From: Bacteroidales bacterium
GTDB lineage: Bacteria > Bacteroidota > Bacteroidia > Bacteroidales > JAGOPY01
Assembly (NCBI GenBank): GCA_030638325.1
Contig: DAOWEV010000197.1
Span: 1 to 20,231 of the forward strand
DNA: 20,231 nt
Reading direction: 5' to 3'
In this document: in pieces, positions 7,390 to 16,199 of the stretch
How positions within the stretch are numbered: the first letter of the stretch is position 1
How the letters are laid out: each line of letters opens with the position of its first letter
The notes under the pieces: generated by a model
The model's input: the letters and a program-made list of their open reading frames with translations, nothing else
The model's database searches: none
Told to the model about the DNA's origin: nothing
Made by a program: the position numbers and the translations under genes

Positions 7390-7794
7390 TTAACTCCGGT
7401 TTAGCTTAGCGTCAATGCTGAGAGTAGCATGTGGTACGCTTCTCAGCCTTTCTTTCGATATCAACTTTCCGGTGACCCTGCAGATGCCATAGGTTTTATT
7501 TTCAATTCTGAGCAGGGCATTTTCCAAATTGTTAATAAATTTTTGCTGACGGGAGGCCAGTCTGCTATTCTCTTCTTTTGATAATACCTGGTACCCTTCT
7601 TCAAGTACTTTGAAAGTAGGTGAGGTGTCATCCGTTCCATGACCATTTTCATTGGTATAAGCTTCTGTTAGCATTTGCAGGTCTTCCCTGGCTTTTTCGA
7701 GTTTCATCAAAATGATCTGCTTGAATTCTTCAAGTTCCTCATCTGAAAATTTGTTCTTTTCGATTGTTTCTTTAATCTTCTTTTCTGCAGTCAT
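7390..7794 (-). CDS. DksA/TraR-like protein lacking most zinc ligands
   Basis: This 134-residue protein has the shape of the DksA/TraR family: an N-terminal helical, charged part (1-100) and a short C-terminal domain beginning YGICRVTGKLISKERL. DksA proteins bind in the RNA polymerase secondary channel and modulate transcription with ppGpp. The zinc finger C-x2-C-x17-C-x2-C is reduced to one Cys: C105 remains, while the other ligand positions are T108, S126 and A129. As far as I know this form (VPHATLSIDAK ending) is common in Bacteroidota, so it looks inherited rather than recent damage. The DxxDxA tip motif of DksA is not seen. It sits 28 bp downstream of ileS and is probably co-transcribed. 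Whether it acts on RNA polymerase is inference from the family. Confidence 0.85.
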   Translation of the reverse strand: MTAEKKIKETIEKNKFSDEELEEFKQIILMKLEKAREDLQMLTEAYTNENGHGTDDTSPTFKVLEEGYQVLSKEENSRLASRQQKFINNLENALLRIENKTYGICRVTGKLISKERLRSVPHATLSIDAKLNRS

Positions 7795-7822
7795 GGCTTC
7801 AAATTTTTAAGTAATACTAAAG

Positions 7823-10800
7823 TTAATTAGAATAACCAGCCTTTTCGATCCTAACATTGGTTTTATATTCTTCAGTGAGCTCCACTGGAACTTTGCCTTC
7901 CCCTGTAATGGTATCAACTAAGTCTAATGATTCTGCAAGAGTTTCCGAACAAATATAAGAAAAATTATTTTCAATTGCCTGATTCAGGAAATCTATTTTT
8001 TCAATTTCCAGGCAGATCCTGTCTGTTACCTCGAAACCACTCTCTTTTCTTATATTCTGGATACGGTTAACAAGCTCACGGGCAAGTCCTTCCTGTTTCA
8101 AGGATTCTGTTACCGTAACGTCTAAAGCTATCGTTAAATTGCCTATATTTGAGATAAGCCAGCCGGGTATATCATCGGTACTAATTGTAACTTCCGATAA
8201 GAGGATCTGAATTGTCTGGTCGTCGACAGACAGGGTGTAAGAGCCGTTTTGCTCGATATTGTAGATATCTTCCTGAGAGAACCGGTTGACGGCAGCTACG
8301 ATAGACTTCATCAGCTTCCCGTATTTTGGCCCCAGGACTTTGAAATCGGGTTTGATTTTCTTTACAAGCATACCTGCTGTATCACTCAGGTATTCTATCT
8401 CTTTAACATTCACTTCTGAGAGGATCAGCTTTTCGACAGCCTCAAGTTGTGTCCGGAAATGGTTATCCAGGACAGGTACCATGATCCTTTTCAATGGCTG
8501 ACGAACCCTGATATTGGATTTCTTCCGCAGGGAAAGTACTATGGAAGAAATCTTCTGGGCAAGTTCCATACGTTCTTCCAGGTCTTTATCAATACTGCCC
8601 TCATCCGCTTTCGGGAAATCGGTCAGATGAACAGAATCAACATCCATACGGCCACTCACATAGTTCAGGTCATTGAACAATCTTTCCATGAAAAAAGGTG
8701 CTATGGGCGAAGATAATTGCGCTATGGTTTCAAGACATTTGTACAAAGTCTGATAAGCTGAAATCTTATCATCAGTATAATTGCCCTTCCAAAACCTTCT
8801 CCTCGACAGCCGTACATACCAGTTGCTTAAATGATCGTTCACAAATTCTGCGATGGCCCGGCCGGCCTTGGTCGGCTCATAATCTTCGTAAAAATCTTCC
8901 ACATTCCTGATCAGGGTGTTCAACTCAGAAATGATCCAGCGGTCGATCTCCGGCCGTTTTTTCAGCGGGATATCATCTTCTGCATAGGTAAATCCGTCAA
9001 TGTTGGCATACAGTGCAAAAAAGGAATATGTGTTATAGAGCGTTCCAAAAAACTTCCGCTGCACCTCTATTATCCCATCCGGGTCAAATTTCAGGTTGTC
9101 CCAGGGCTGAGAGTTGGTCATCATATACCACCTCGTAGCATCCGGCCCGAAACGATTGATCATCTCAAACGGATCAGCTGTATTACCAAGCCGTTTCGAC
9201 ATCTTATTGCCGTCCTTGTCAAGCACCAGGCCGTTCGACACGCAAGTTTTATAGGACACCGAATCGAACAACATGGCCGCGATCGCATGCAGCGTAAAAA
9301 ACCAACCCCGGGTTTGATCAACACCTTCAGCGATGAAATCAGCCGGAAAGTAATGTTCCAGTTCTTTATTTTCAAACGGGTAATGGAATTGTGCATAAGG
9401 CATGGCGCCCGAATCGAACCATACATCGATCAGCACCGGCTCACGCATCATTTTGCTACCGCCGGGAGAAACCAGGATAATATCGTCTACATAAGGCCTG
9501 TGGAGGTCGAAACTTTCATAATTTTCTTTTGAAAGATCTCCGGGATAGAATTGCTCCAGCGGATTTGAGTCCATAAATCCGGCTTCTACCGATCTTTCAA
9601 TTTCTTTTTTCAACTCTTCAACAGAACCGATGCATTTTAATTCACTGTAATCTTCTGTTGCCCATATTGGCAATGGTGTTCCCCAGAAACGGGAGCGTGA
9701 GAGGTTCCAGTCGACAAGGTTTTCAAGCCAGTTGCCAAACCTTCCCGTACCCGTTGCAGGCGGCTTCCAGTTGATCGTCTTATTCAACTCTATCATCCTG
9801 TCTTTATAAGCAGTAGTCTTGATGAACCAGGAATCCAGCGGATAATAAAGGATGGGTTTATCTGTTCTCCAGCAATGTGGATAAGAGTGTTCGTATTTTT
9901 CAATCTTAAACGCCTTGTTCTCCTTTTTTAGCTTGACGATGATGTCGATATCAACACTGTCTTCTTTTTCCGGGTCAAAATCAGCATCATATTCCGTTTT
10001 TACATAACGGCCGGCAAACTCGCCCATGGTGTCAATGAACTTTCCCTGTTTGTTGACCATGGTCAGGGAGCCGATGCCATTTTCCCTCGCTATTTTAAAG
10101 TCGTCAGCACCAAAAGAAGGAGCAATATGAACGATGCCGGTGCCGTCTTCGGTAGTTACAAAATTGCCCAGCAAGACCTTGAAAGCATCCCCGTCTTCCG
10201 GTTGGGCATAAGGCAGCAGTTGTTCAAAACGAATACCTTCCAGTTTTTTACCTTTGAATTCATCGATTACCTCATAAGGAATGGCTTTCTGTCCGGCTTC
10301 GTATTCATCAAGTTTAAGATCTTTGTTTTTTTCAGGGAAGAAATTTGGAAGCAGGTCTTTCCCGAGGATCAATGTGATTGGTAAATGGGTGTAAGGATTG
10401 AAGGTTTTAACCCTGATATAATCAATCTTTTTACCGACGGCAAGGGCCGTGTTGGAAGGCAAAGTCCATGGGGTGGTAGTCCATGCCAGGAAGAAGACAT
10501 CTCCATGCATATCCTGAAAGAGGAATTCCGACTTTTTATCCCGGACCACTTTAAACTGGGCCGTAACAGAACTATCTTTGACATTTTTGTAGGCACCGGG
10601 CAGGTTCAGCTCGTGAGAGCTCAGTCCTGTTCCGGCCGCCGGCGAATAAGGCTGGATGGTATACCCTTTGTACAGCAGGCCTTTGTCGAAAATTTGTTTC
10701 AGCAGCCACCAGACCGACTCGATATACTTGTTGTCAAAAGTGATATAGGGATGTTCCAGGTCAACCCAATAGCCCATTTTAACCGTAAGGTCATCCCACT

Positions 10801-11194
10801 GATCCTTAAATCTCATGACCTCGCGCTTGCAAGCCTTATTGTAATCTTCGACAGAAATCTTTTTCCCGATATCCTCTTTGGTGATGCCCAATGTTTGTTC
10901 CACGCTTATCTCCACAGGCAAACCGTGTGTGTCCCAGCCGGCTTTACGTTCTACGAGGAATCCCTGGAGGGTTTTGTAACGACAGAAAATATCTTTGATA
11001 GCCCGGGCCATGACATGATGAATACCCGGTTTTCCATTTGCGGAGGGGGGCCCTTCATAAAAGACATATTCCTTATGGCCTTTCCTGATCTCCAGGCTTT
11101 TCTCAAAGGTTTTGTGTTCCTTCCAGTACTGTCCTATATCCAGGCCGGTTTGGGTAAGGTCAAGCTTTTTATATTCCTTGTATTTTTTATCCAT
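7823..11194 (-). CDS. ileS: isoleucyl-tRNA synthetase, type 2 with GxHH signature
   Basis: IleRS attaches isoleucine to tRNA-Ile in the cytoplasm and edits mischarged valine. The protein has 1123 residues. The catalytic domain opens with FYEGPPSANGKPGIHHVMAR (45-64). The class-I HxGH signature here reads G57-I58-H59-H60, and the second signature is KMSKR (664-668) rather than KMSKS. The editing domain lies between them, with TTPWTLPSNTAL and the GTGIVHIAPSFGADD block (near 330-370). WFDSGAMPYAQF and EGVDQTRGWFF precede KMSKR; the anticodon-binding domain follows. The C-terminus lacks a Cys4 zinc finger, which is normal for the eukaryote-like type 2 enzymes. Type 2 IleRS, especially with the GxHH motif, is known for strong mupirocin resistance, so that phenotype is predicted. 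The ATG is at 11192-11194, with a promoter box 39 bp upstream. Confidence 0.97.
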   Translation of the reverse strand: MDKKYKEYKKLDLTQTGLDIGQYWKEHKTFEKSLEIRKGHKEYVFYEGPPSANGKPGIHHVMARAIKDIFCRYKTLQGFLVERKAGWDTHGLPVEISVEQTLGITKEDIGKKISVEDYNKACKREVMRFKDQWDDLTVKMGYWVDLEHPYITFDNKYIESVWWLLKQIFDKGLLYKGYTIQPYSPAAGTGLSSHELNLPGAYKNVKDSSVTAQFKVVRDKKSEFLFQDMHGDVFFLAWTTTPWTLPSNTALAVGKKIDYIRVKTFNPYTHLPITLILGKDLLPNFFPEKNKDLKLDEYEAGQKAIPYEVIDEFKGKKLEGIRFEQLLPYAQPEDGDAFKVLLGNFVTTEDGTGIVHIAPSFGADDFKIARENGIGSLTMVNKQGKFIDTMGEFAGRYVKTEYDADFDPEKEDSVDIDIIVKLKKENKAFKIEKYEHSYPHCWRTDKPILYYPLDSWFIKTTAYKDRMIELNKTINWKPPATGTGRFGNWLENLVDWNLSRSRFWGTPLPIWATEDYSELKCIGSVEELKKEIERSVEAGFMDSNPLEQFYPGDLSKENYESFDLHRPYVDDIILVSPGGSKMMREPVLIDVWFDSGAMPYAQFHYPFENKELEHYFPADFIAEGVDQTRGWFFTLHAIAAMLFDSVSYKTCVSNGLVLDKDGNKMSKRLGNTADPFEMINRFGPDATRWYMMTNSQPWDNLKFDPDGIIEVQRKFFGTLYNTYSFFALYANIDGFTYAEDDIPLKKRPEIDRWIISELNTLIRNVEDFYEDYEPTKAGRAIAEFVNDHLSNWYVRLSRRRFWKGNYTDDKISAYQTLYKCLETIAQLSSPIAPFFMERLFNDLNYVSGRMDVDSVHLTDFPKADEGSIDKDLEERMELAQKISSIVLSLRKKSNIRVRQPLKRIMVPVLDNHFRTQLEAVEKLILSEVNVKEIEYLSDTAGMLVKKIKPDFKVLGPKYGKLMKSIVAAVNRFSQEDIYNIEQNGSYTLSVDDQTIQILLSEVTISTDDIPGWLISNIGNLTIALDVTVTESLKQEGLARELVNRIQNIRKESGFEVTDRICLEIEKIDFLNQAIENNFSYICSETLAESLDLVDTITGEGKVPVELTEEYKTNVRIEKAGYSN

Positions 11195-11233
11195 TTAAAA
11201 CGCGAACTAAAGCAATTCTCAAAAAATGAGGTG

Positions 11234-11241
11234 CAAAAGTA
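11234..11241 (-). promoter_or_regulatory. candidate promoter -7 box of ileS (TACTTTTG)
   Basis: On the - strand TACTTTTGCA fits TAnnTTTGCA. It lies 39 bp upstream of the ileS ATG, implying a leader of about 30 nt. No -33 TTTG is visible. It is the likely start for at least ileS and the DksA/TraR-like gene. Confidence 0.5.
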
Positions 11242-11346
11242 GCAATAATTGTTTAAATCTGTGATACTTGACCGAAATGAGTGAGTTTAATAAAGTGATT
11301 TCACGATTTAATATTTAATTCCAACATTGTAGCGGGGTATTTAATT

Positions 11347-11437
11347 GTCATTCACTTCGCGTCATTCGATGGTCATTTACTTTGTGTCATTCGATTGTCA
11401 TTTGCTACGCGTCATTCGGTTGTCATTTGCTTCTGCC
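11347..11437 (+). repeat. 25-bp tandem repeat, about 3.6 copies
   Basis: Copies at 11347-11371, 11372-11396 and 11397-11421, plus a partial copy from 11422, follow the pattern GTCATTYRCTWYGYG then TCATTCGRTK. Each unit contains GTCATT twice. The array lies in the 356-bp gap between the large FISUMP gene and ileS. The rest of that gap holds the ileS promoter candidate, an inverted octamer-repeat relative at 11317-11328, and the inverted repeat listed next. No gene is seen in it. Confidence 0.85.
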
Positions 11438-11458
11438 CGATTGATGACCTCCGAATGA
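11412..11458. other. interrupted inverted repeat at the edge of the 25-bp array
   Basis: TCATTCGG (11412-11419) pairs with CCGAATGA (11451-11458). GTCAT (11422-11426) pairs with ATGAC (11444-11448) across a 2x2 internal loop, so 13 pairs can form around a 17-nt loop. The left arm is the end of the third 25-bp unit. It lies about 93 nt beyond the stop codon of the large FISUMP gene and could end or stabilise that transcript, though no U-run follows. Confidence 0.5.
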
Positions 11459-11550
11459 GTATTGCATGACTACAGAAAGACCATCAATGGAAAGGGGTAT
11501 CTGCTGTGTTCAATGATGATCCGTTTACTGGCAAACAATTATAGACGATG

Positions 11551-14500
11551 TTATGGCTGAACTGCCTTAATACACCGAACCGGGTTGGAATACGCCCGTT
11601 CACCTGTTGAATATAATCCCACTGTTGCACCAAAATTAACCCAATCATTTTGATGCCCTACAGTAGAAGAGGTTTGATAATGACAACTGATACCTTGATC
11701 ATACATGCTTCCATCAATGCGGCTCCTGCCTCCCGAAGCAGTCAATTTCAACGGCGAATTAAATGCATCTGTAAGATTTACCCAACCGCTCATTGCACTG
11801 GTCCAATCGGCGGATGAAGGCACATAAAAGCCATATGGGCATGGATTGTTATAGGAATCAGTACTACCCCATAATGTGTCATTTTGAGGAACCCTCCAAT
11901 CATATGGATGAGAAGAAGTCAGGATATACCTACCATGTCCCGGTCTGTTAACGGATGAGAGTGCTGAAGTTGTCATACTTGAGGGATCTTCATGTCCATC
12001 ATAATATCTGCCCCATTGGTAGTAATCTCCATATGCATCAGGATCATTTATAGATGTTGCAGGATGATCGGCACCCAGGTTACGGTCGAGCCAGCACCGG
12101 TTATCGTGAATCACAGTTAGTAAAGTGTCATTCCGGTGGAAAATCGTGTCACCGCATACGAAAGGATTTATATTATTTGTACTGAAAGACCATACCGGTC
12201 CTTCAAGGGTTTCTCCTGCCTGATCAACAGCAATGATTTTCCAAAAGCAGGTTGTATCGGGTATCAATCCATTGGCAAAATAGAATGTGTCGGGCTGCTG
12301 GTATGCAACAACTTCAGGATTTTGTGTAAGTCCCAAATGAATATGGTAATGCAGTGCCTCTCCATCAGGATCCTTGCATGTCCAATGAAGTTTTGCATAT
12401 GCTAATGTGATGGTATCCCAATTGAGAGGAAGCGCGTATTGAAGGTCATAAGGAGCCTGGTTTTCTTTAATACAACGGACTCCTCTGCCAAATACCCGTC
12501 TTCCGTCATAATAGAAATATTTGCCAGCACCAATGGAAATATACTCAGAACTGGTGCCTGTAGTCGTTGAAGCATGATAAAGCCCCCACGCGTTCTGGTA
12601 GTTAAAATTATTATGCCCGTCGCGCTCACCATTCGCGGTGATCTTTAAGGAAGAGTTAAATGCATCAGTACCGTTACTCCAATCCGCCATGGCCGAAATC
12701 CAATCCTGCATACTTGTTACATAATATCCATATGGGCAGGGATTGTTGTATGATAAGGGACCGGCCCACAAAGTGTCATTTTGAGGACTGTGCCAATCAT
12801 AAGGATGCGCAGCATTGAGGATGTAGAAACCATGGTGGGCCCGGTCGCCAGCAGCAAGATATCCAGTAGCCAAACTTGTTGGCTCCTGATGCCCGTCGGC
12901 ATATCTTCCCCACTGGTAATAATCACCATATGCATCTGCATCTGTAAAAGATGTTGCAACCCGTTCCGCCCCCAGGTTACGGTCCATCCAGCAGCGGTTG
13001 TCGTGCATCACGGTCATTACGGTATCATTCCTGAAGAAAAGCGTATCCCCGCAGGAAAAAGGATTAGTAATATTAGTATTGAATGACCAGACAGGCCCTT
13101 CAATGCTTTCACCTGAATGATCGATGGCCATGATCTTCCAGAAATATGTTGTATCCGGTAAGAGACTGCTGGCGATGAAGAAAGTATCGGCCTGCTCGTA
13201 AGCCGCTACTTCAGGGTTTGAGGAAAGGCCCAGATGGATACGGTACTGCAGTTCTTCTCCGTCAGGATCCTTACAAGTCCAATGTAGTTTGGCATAAGAA
13301 GAAGTAATGGTACTTCCATCTGTCGGGGATGCATATGTAAGGTCATAGGGTGGCTGGTTTTTCTTGACACAGCGAACAGGATTCGCATAAGCCCGTGTAC
13401 CATCAGTATTCAATGCAGTATAAGCCCCAAGATATACCCAATCATGGTAGATGCCAGACGTATTTGACGTCTGGTACATCCCAATATTTCCTACATCAAA
13501 GAAAGTTCCGTTAATGCGGCTCCTGGCTCCATGAGCTGTTATTTTGAGGGGGGAATTAAACGCATCCGTTACATTGTTCCACCCGATTATGGCCATGCTC
13601 CATTCAGATGACGACGGCACATAGTAACCATAAGGACATGGATTATTATAAGCTGTCGAACCAGCCCAAAGATTATTTAATTGGTATGTATACCAGTCAT
13701 ATGGATAAGAATTTGTAGTTATGAAATAGTCATGCCTGGGTCTGAAATAAGTGGATAGAGTTGATGTTGTAAGCGAAGTTGGCACCTGATGTCCGTCGCG
13801 GTATCTTCCCCACTGGTAATAATCGCCATATGCGTCCGGATCATTAATTGATGTGGCAGGATGATCTGCCCCCAGGTTGCGATCGAGCCAACAGCGGTTG
13901 TTATGGGAAACTGTTTTCAAAGTATCATCAAGAAAGAAAATTGTGTCACCACATATGAACTGGTTCAGGCTTCCGGTCTGGAATGACCAATCATCACTCC
14001 ATGATGCATATCCATTAAGATCATATGCTTTAATACGCCAAAAATAAGTTGTATCAGGGAGTAATCCGCTCAGTTGTAAAAAGGTATCCGGAAGAAACCT
14101 GGCAATATAATCCGGGGGAAATTCCAGTCCAAAAAACACAACATACTCTAATATATCCCCATCCCCATCACTGCAACTCCATTTCAATACCGGATTATGG
14201 ATGGTAACCACAGAATCATTTGCAGGCAGATGGTCATAAGGAACTAAGGGAGGTTCACGTTCTTTAATGCACCTGACTGAGAATCCGGCACTTCTGTCTG
14301 TATTGGTGAAAATAGTAATACCCGTAGGATGGATCATCATGATGGATGTTTTCAGCGGGTCTCCATTTGTATAGGTATGGTAGACTCCATCCTGTCCGAC
14401 ATGTTCCAATAAACCATTATCAAAAGTACGATATCCGGGACTTGGTAATTTTAAAATAGAGTTAAATCCATCAACATGTGTTGCCCAACCCGAGGATATA

Positions 14501-15180
14501 TTCTCTAATTCATATCTACTTGGTAATCGAAATCCCATAGGACAGGGATTATTGATTCCGTATAACCATGACCATAAACTGTTCTTTGATGGGGCTCTCC
14601 AATCGCGAGGTTCAACAGGACTTGTTATAAACATGTTATGACCAGGAACATCAGCATGTGATAAAGTTGTGGTTACAGTGCTGTTGCTTTTTTCATGCCC
14701 GTCGGTCAGCCGGCCCCATTGGTAGTATCCACCATATGATAAAGCATCATTAATAGCGGTTGCTTTTTGGACAGCACCCAGGTTTCGGTCGAGCCAGCAA
14801 CGCTTGTTAAAATAAACAGTACCGTACATCAGGCTGTCATGGAAGATTGAATCCCCGCAAATGAACCCGGGTAAGTAGCGTTTATGCAATATATAATTAT
14901 TTCCTGTGCCGACCTTATGCCAGAGGCTGTCGTTACTGTAATACATGTAAAATGCATGATCATCGGTACAATAAACGATCATGCTGTGAGCCACAAAGCC
15001 CATGTTATAGATCTCATTGCGTGTCAATCGCGGAAATAACATTCCATCTATATTACTTTTAATATCTATTATCGCTGATGAATCTGGTAAGGAACCGTCT
15101 GTATTCACCGCAATATTTTGAGACTGAGATATTAACACAAACAGTGTAAAAATGATCAGAAAAAGTATTGATTTTTTCAT
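11551..15180 (-). CDS. exported multi-domain FISUMP protein (four modules)
   Basis: This 1209-residue exported protein probably acts at the cell surface; its ligand is unknown. Residues 1-20 are a signal peptide without a lipobox Cys. Residues 23-95 resemble the short head region common in such proteins (SSAIIDIKSNIDGMLFPRLT). Four FISUMP (Fibrobacter succinogenes major paralogous) modules follow, starting at F106, F408, F708 and F1007. Each opens with a CGD(S/T)(I/L)F block, contains CW(L/M)DRNLGA, YYQWGR..DGH and NNPCP.G, and ends near VRC(I/V)K (302, 602, 901, 1201). Fibronectin-III-like linkers (about 310-405, 605-705, 905-1003) contain PDTT(Y/C)FW(R/K)I and PVWSF-type strands. The protein stops right after the fourth module, with no type IX secretion tail visible. 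FISUMP modules have a C-type-lectin-like character, so binding of a glycan or protein is plausible but inferred. It starts 29 bp after the smaller FISUMP gene and is probably in one operon with it. Confidence 0.88.
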   Translation of the reverse strand: MKKSILFLIIFTLFVLISQSQNIAVNTDGSLPDSSAIIDIKSNIDGMLFPRLTRNEIYNMGFVAHSMIVYCTDDHAFYMYYSNDSLWHKVGTGNNYILHKRYLPGFICGDSIFHDSLMYGTVYFNKRCWLDRNLGAVQKATAINDALSYGGYYQWGRLTDGHEKSNSTVTTTLSHADVPGHNMFITSPVEPRDWRAPSKNSLWSWLYGINNPCPMGFRLPSRYELENISSGWATHVDGFNSILKLPSPGYRTFDNGLLEHVGQDGVYHTYTNGDPLKTSIMMIHPTGITIFTNTDRSAGFSVRCIKEREPPLVPYDHLPANDSVVTIHNPVLKWSCSDGDGDILEYVVFFGLEFPPDYIARFLPDTFLQLSGLLPDTTYFWRIKAYDLNGYASWSDDWSFQTGSLNQFICGDTIFFLDDTLKTVSHNNRCWLDRNLGADHPATSINDPDAYGDYYQWGRYRDGHQVPTSLTTSTLSTYFRPRHDYFITTNSYPYDWYTYQLNNLWAGSTAYNNPCPYGYYVPSSSEWSMAIIGWNNVTDAFNSPLKITAHGARSRINGTFFDVGNIGMYQTSNTSGIYHDWVYLGAYTALNTDGTRAYANPVRCVKKNQPPYDLTYASPTDGSTITSSYAKLHWTCKDPDGEELQYRIHLGLSSNPEVAAYEQADTFFIASSLLPDTTYFWKIMAIDHSGESIEGPVWSFNTNITNPFSCGDTLFFRNDTVMTVMHDNRCWMDRNLGAERVATSFTDADAYGDYYQWGRYADGHQEPTSLATGYLAAGDRAHHGFYILNAAHPYDWHSPQNDTLWAGPLSYNNPCPYGYYVTSMQDWISAMADWSNGTDAFNSSLKITANGERDGHNNFNYQNAWGLYHASTTTGTSSEYISIGAGKYFYYDGRRVFGRGVRCIKENQAPYDLQYALPLNWDTITLAYAKLHWTCKDPDGEALHYHIHLGLTQNPEVVAYQQPDTFYFANGLIPDTTCFWKIIAVDQAGETLEGPVWSFSTNNINPFVCGDTIFHRNDTLLTVIHDNRCWLDRNLGADHPATSINDPDAYGDYYQWGRYYDGHEDPSSMTTSALSSVNRPGHGRYILTSSHPYDWRVPQNDTLWGSTDSYNNPCPYGFYVPSSADWTSAMSGWVNLTDAFNSPLKLTASGGRSRIDGSMYDQGISCHYQTSSTVGHQNDWVNFGATVGLYSTGERAYSNPVRCIKAVQP
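11571..14277 (-). repeat. intragenic tandem duplication, unit about 0.9 kb
   Basis: The FISUMP plus fibronectin-like unit recurs with starts 302, 300 and 299 codons apart. It is also visible in the DNA: TCAGGATCCTT at 12365 and 13262 lies in matching linker positions 897 bp apart. Modules 2, 3 and 4 are close; modules 2 and 4 share an identical 31-residue run starting CWLDRNLGADHPATSINDPD, whereas module 1 is clearly diverged. Many codons differ between copies, so the duplications are not very recent. Confidence 0.85.
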
Positions 15181-15209
15181 GGTGTAAGTGATTAAAAGTT
15201 AATGTTGTG

Positions 15210-16100
15210 TTAATCTTTAATGCATCTTACACTCAAAGCGGCAGGATAATTGGAAACATCCCGTTCGATCTGGGCGCTGGAAGAATACAATCCTCTTCTC
15301 CACATATGGTTTTCATAAGAAAATGTCGATGCCCAGAAATAACCTGCAGACCCCATAAAAGCAAAGGTTCCGTTGTCCAACCTGTTGCCGCACATAGGCA
15401 TATCAAAACCTGTTCCTCCGTTAACCTTCAATAGAGTACCCCCGTTTATCCCCCGATAGCCAATGTCACTGCAAACAATTGAGGCGTCAACAAAAATCTC
15501 AAGTGTACAAATTTCCGAATCCGTTGGGACGTGCCAGCCATCCGGGCACACACCCTGGCCCCCTTCCACATTCACCCATTGCATGACCTCCCACCATGTA
15601 TACAAAGCGCCGTTGGTATCACAATTGACAGGATTATGGTCATAGCACCACTTATCAATAAGCCCATTATCATTTTGAGGACCTGTTGTAAAACTACCTG
15701 CATCCAGGTTCTGCGACATCCAGCACTGGGTACCAATTCTGACTGTTCCATACTTTTTTCCGTCACGGCTGTCAACAATTGAATCGCCGCAGAATGCATC
15801 GATGGTATCATTGCCAAAGGCCAGGTTTCGCCAAAAACCAACTCCTGCATCAAAAAAATACAGCTGGTTGTCGGAAGTATTGAACACGATAAGCCCGTCT
15901 GCTGGGTCCTGGATATTTTCTATATGTCCATAGTACATTCGTGGAATTAGCACCCCCTTGGTGGTGCTGGCAATGTCCAGGATGGCGGATGCATCCGGAG
16001 CGGCATTGGTTTCATTAATTGCAACACCCTGACCGTGGATGACGGTGCTTAGATGGAATAAAAAAAATAAAATGGGGAAAATTGCATTAATTTTTTTCAT
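15210..16100 (-). CDS. exported single-module FISUMP protein
   Basis: The 296-residue protein has a signal peptide (1-23, cut near HG/QG) without a lipobox. It continues with a head region NEAPDASAILDI-like in pattern (29-43), TTKGVLIPRM (46-55) and DGLIVFNTSDNQLYFFD (68-84). A canonical FISUMP domain fills 104-296: FCGDSIVDSRDGKKYGTVRI, CWMSQNL, CPDGWHVPTD, the FAFMGSAGYFWASTF block, and the terminal SVRCIKD. Nine cysteines (C104, C126, C152, C160, C185, C198, C210, C237, C293) suggest disulfides outside the cytoplasm. It precedes the four-module paralogue by 29 bp, so the two are probably made together at the cell surface. The FISUMP family has no established activity. The ATG is preceded by an A/T-rich leader without Shine-Dalgarno, as usual here. 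Confidence 0.88.
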   Translation of the reverse strand: MKKINAIFPILFFLFHLSTVIHGQGVAINETNAAPDASAILDIASTTKGVLIPRMYYGHIENIQDPADGLIVFNTSDNQLYFFDAGVGFWRNLAFGNDTIDAFCGDSIVDSRDGKKYGTVRIGTQCWMSQNLDAGSFTTGPQNDNGLIDKWCYDHNPVNCDTNGALYTWWEVMQWVNVEGGQGVCPDGWHVPTDSEICTLEIFVDASIVCSDIGYRGINGGTLLKVNGGTGFDMPMCGNRLDNGTFAFMGSAGYFWASTFSYENHMWRRGLYSSSAQIERDVSNYPAALSVRCIKD

Positions 16101-16174
16101 AGTTAATTATTTCAGGTTAATTACTAGTTGAAAATTGCTAATACAAGTAGGACTTAGTTTTGGAATTAGTATGG

Positions 16175-16182
16175 CAAATATA
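16175..16182 (-). promoter_or_regulatory. candidate promoter -7 box for the FISUMP pair (TATATTTG)
   Basis: TATATTTG on the - strand fits TAnnTTTG and lies 74 bp before the ATG at 16100, in the 99-bp gap behind the upstream gene. No -33 TTTG is seen. It would allow the two FISUMP genes to be expressed apart from the overlapping pair upstream. Confidence 0.35.
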
Positions 16183-16199
16183 GTTAAAAATATGGTTAC

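Noticed and set aside
11551..15180. Diversity-generating retroelement target (FISUMP and lectin-like proteins can be such targets)
   Set aside because: No reverse transcriptase and no template repeat with adenine-specific differences is visible in the window; the module differences are spread over all bases.
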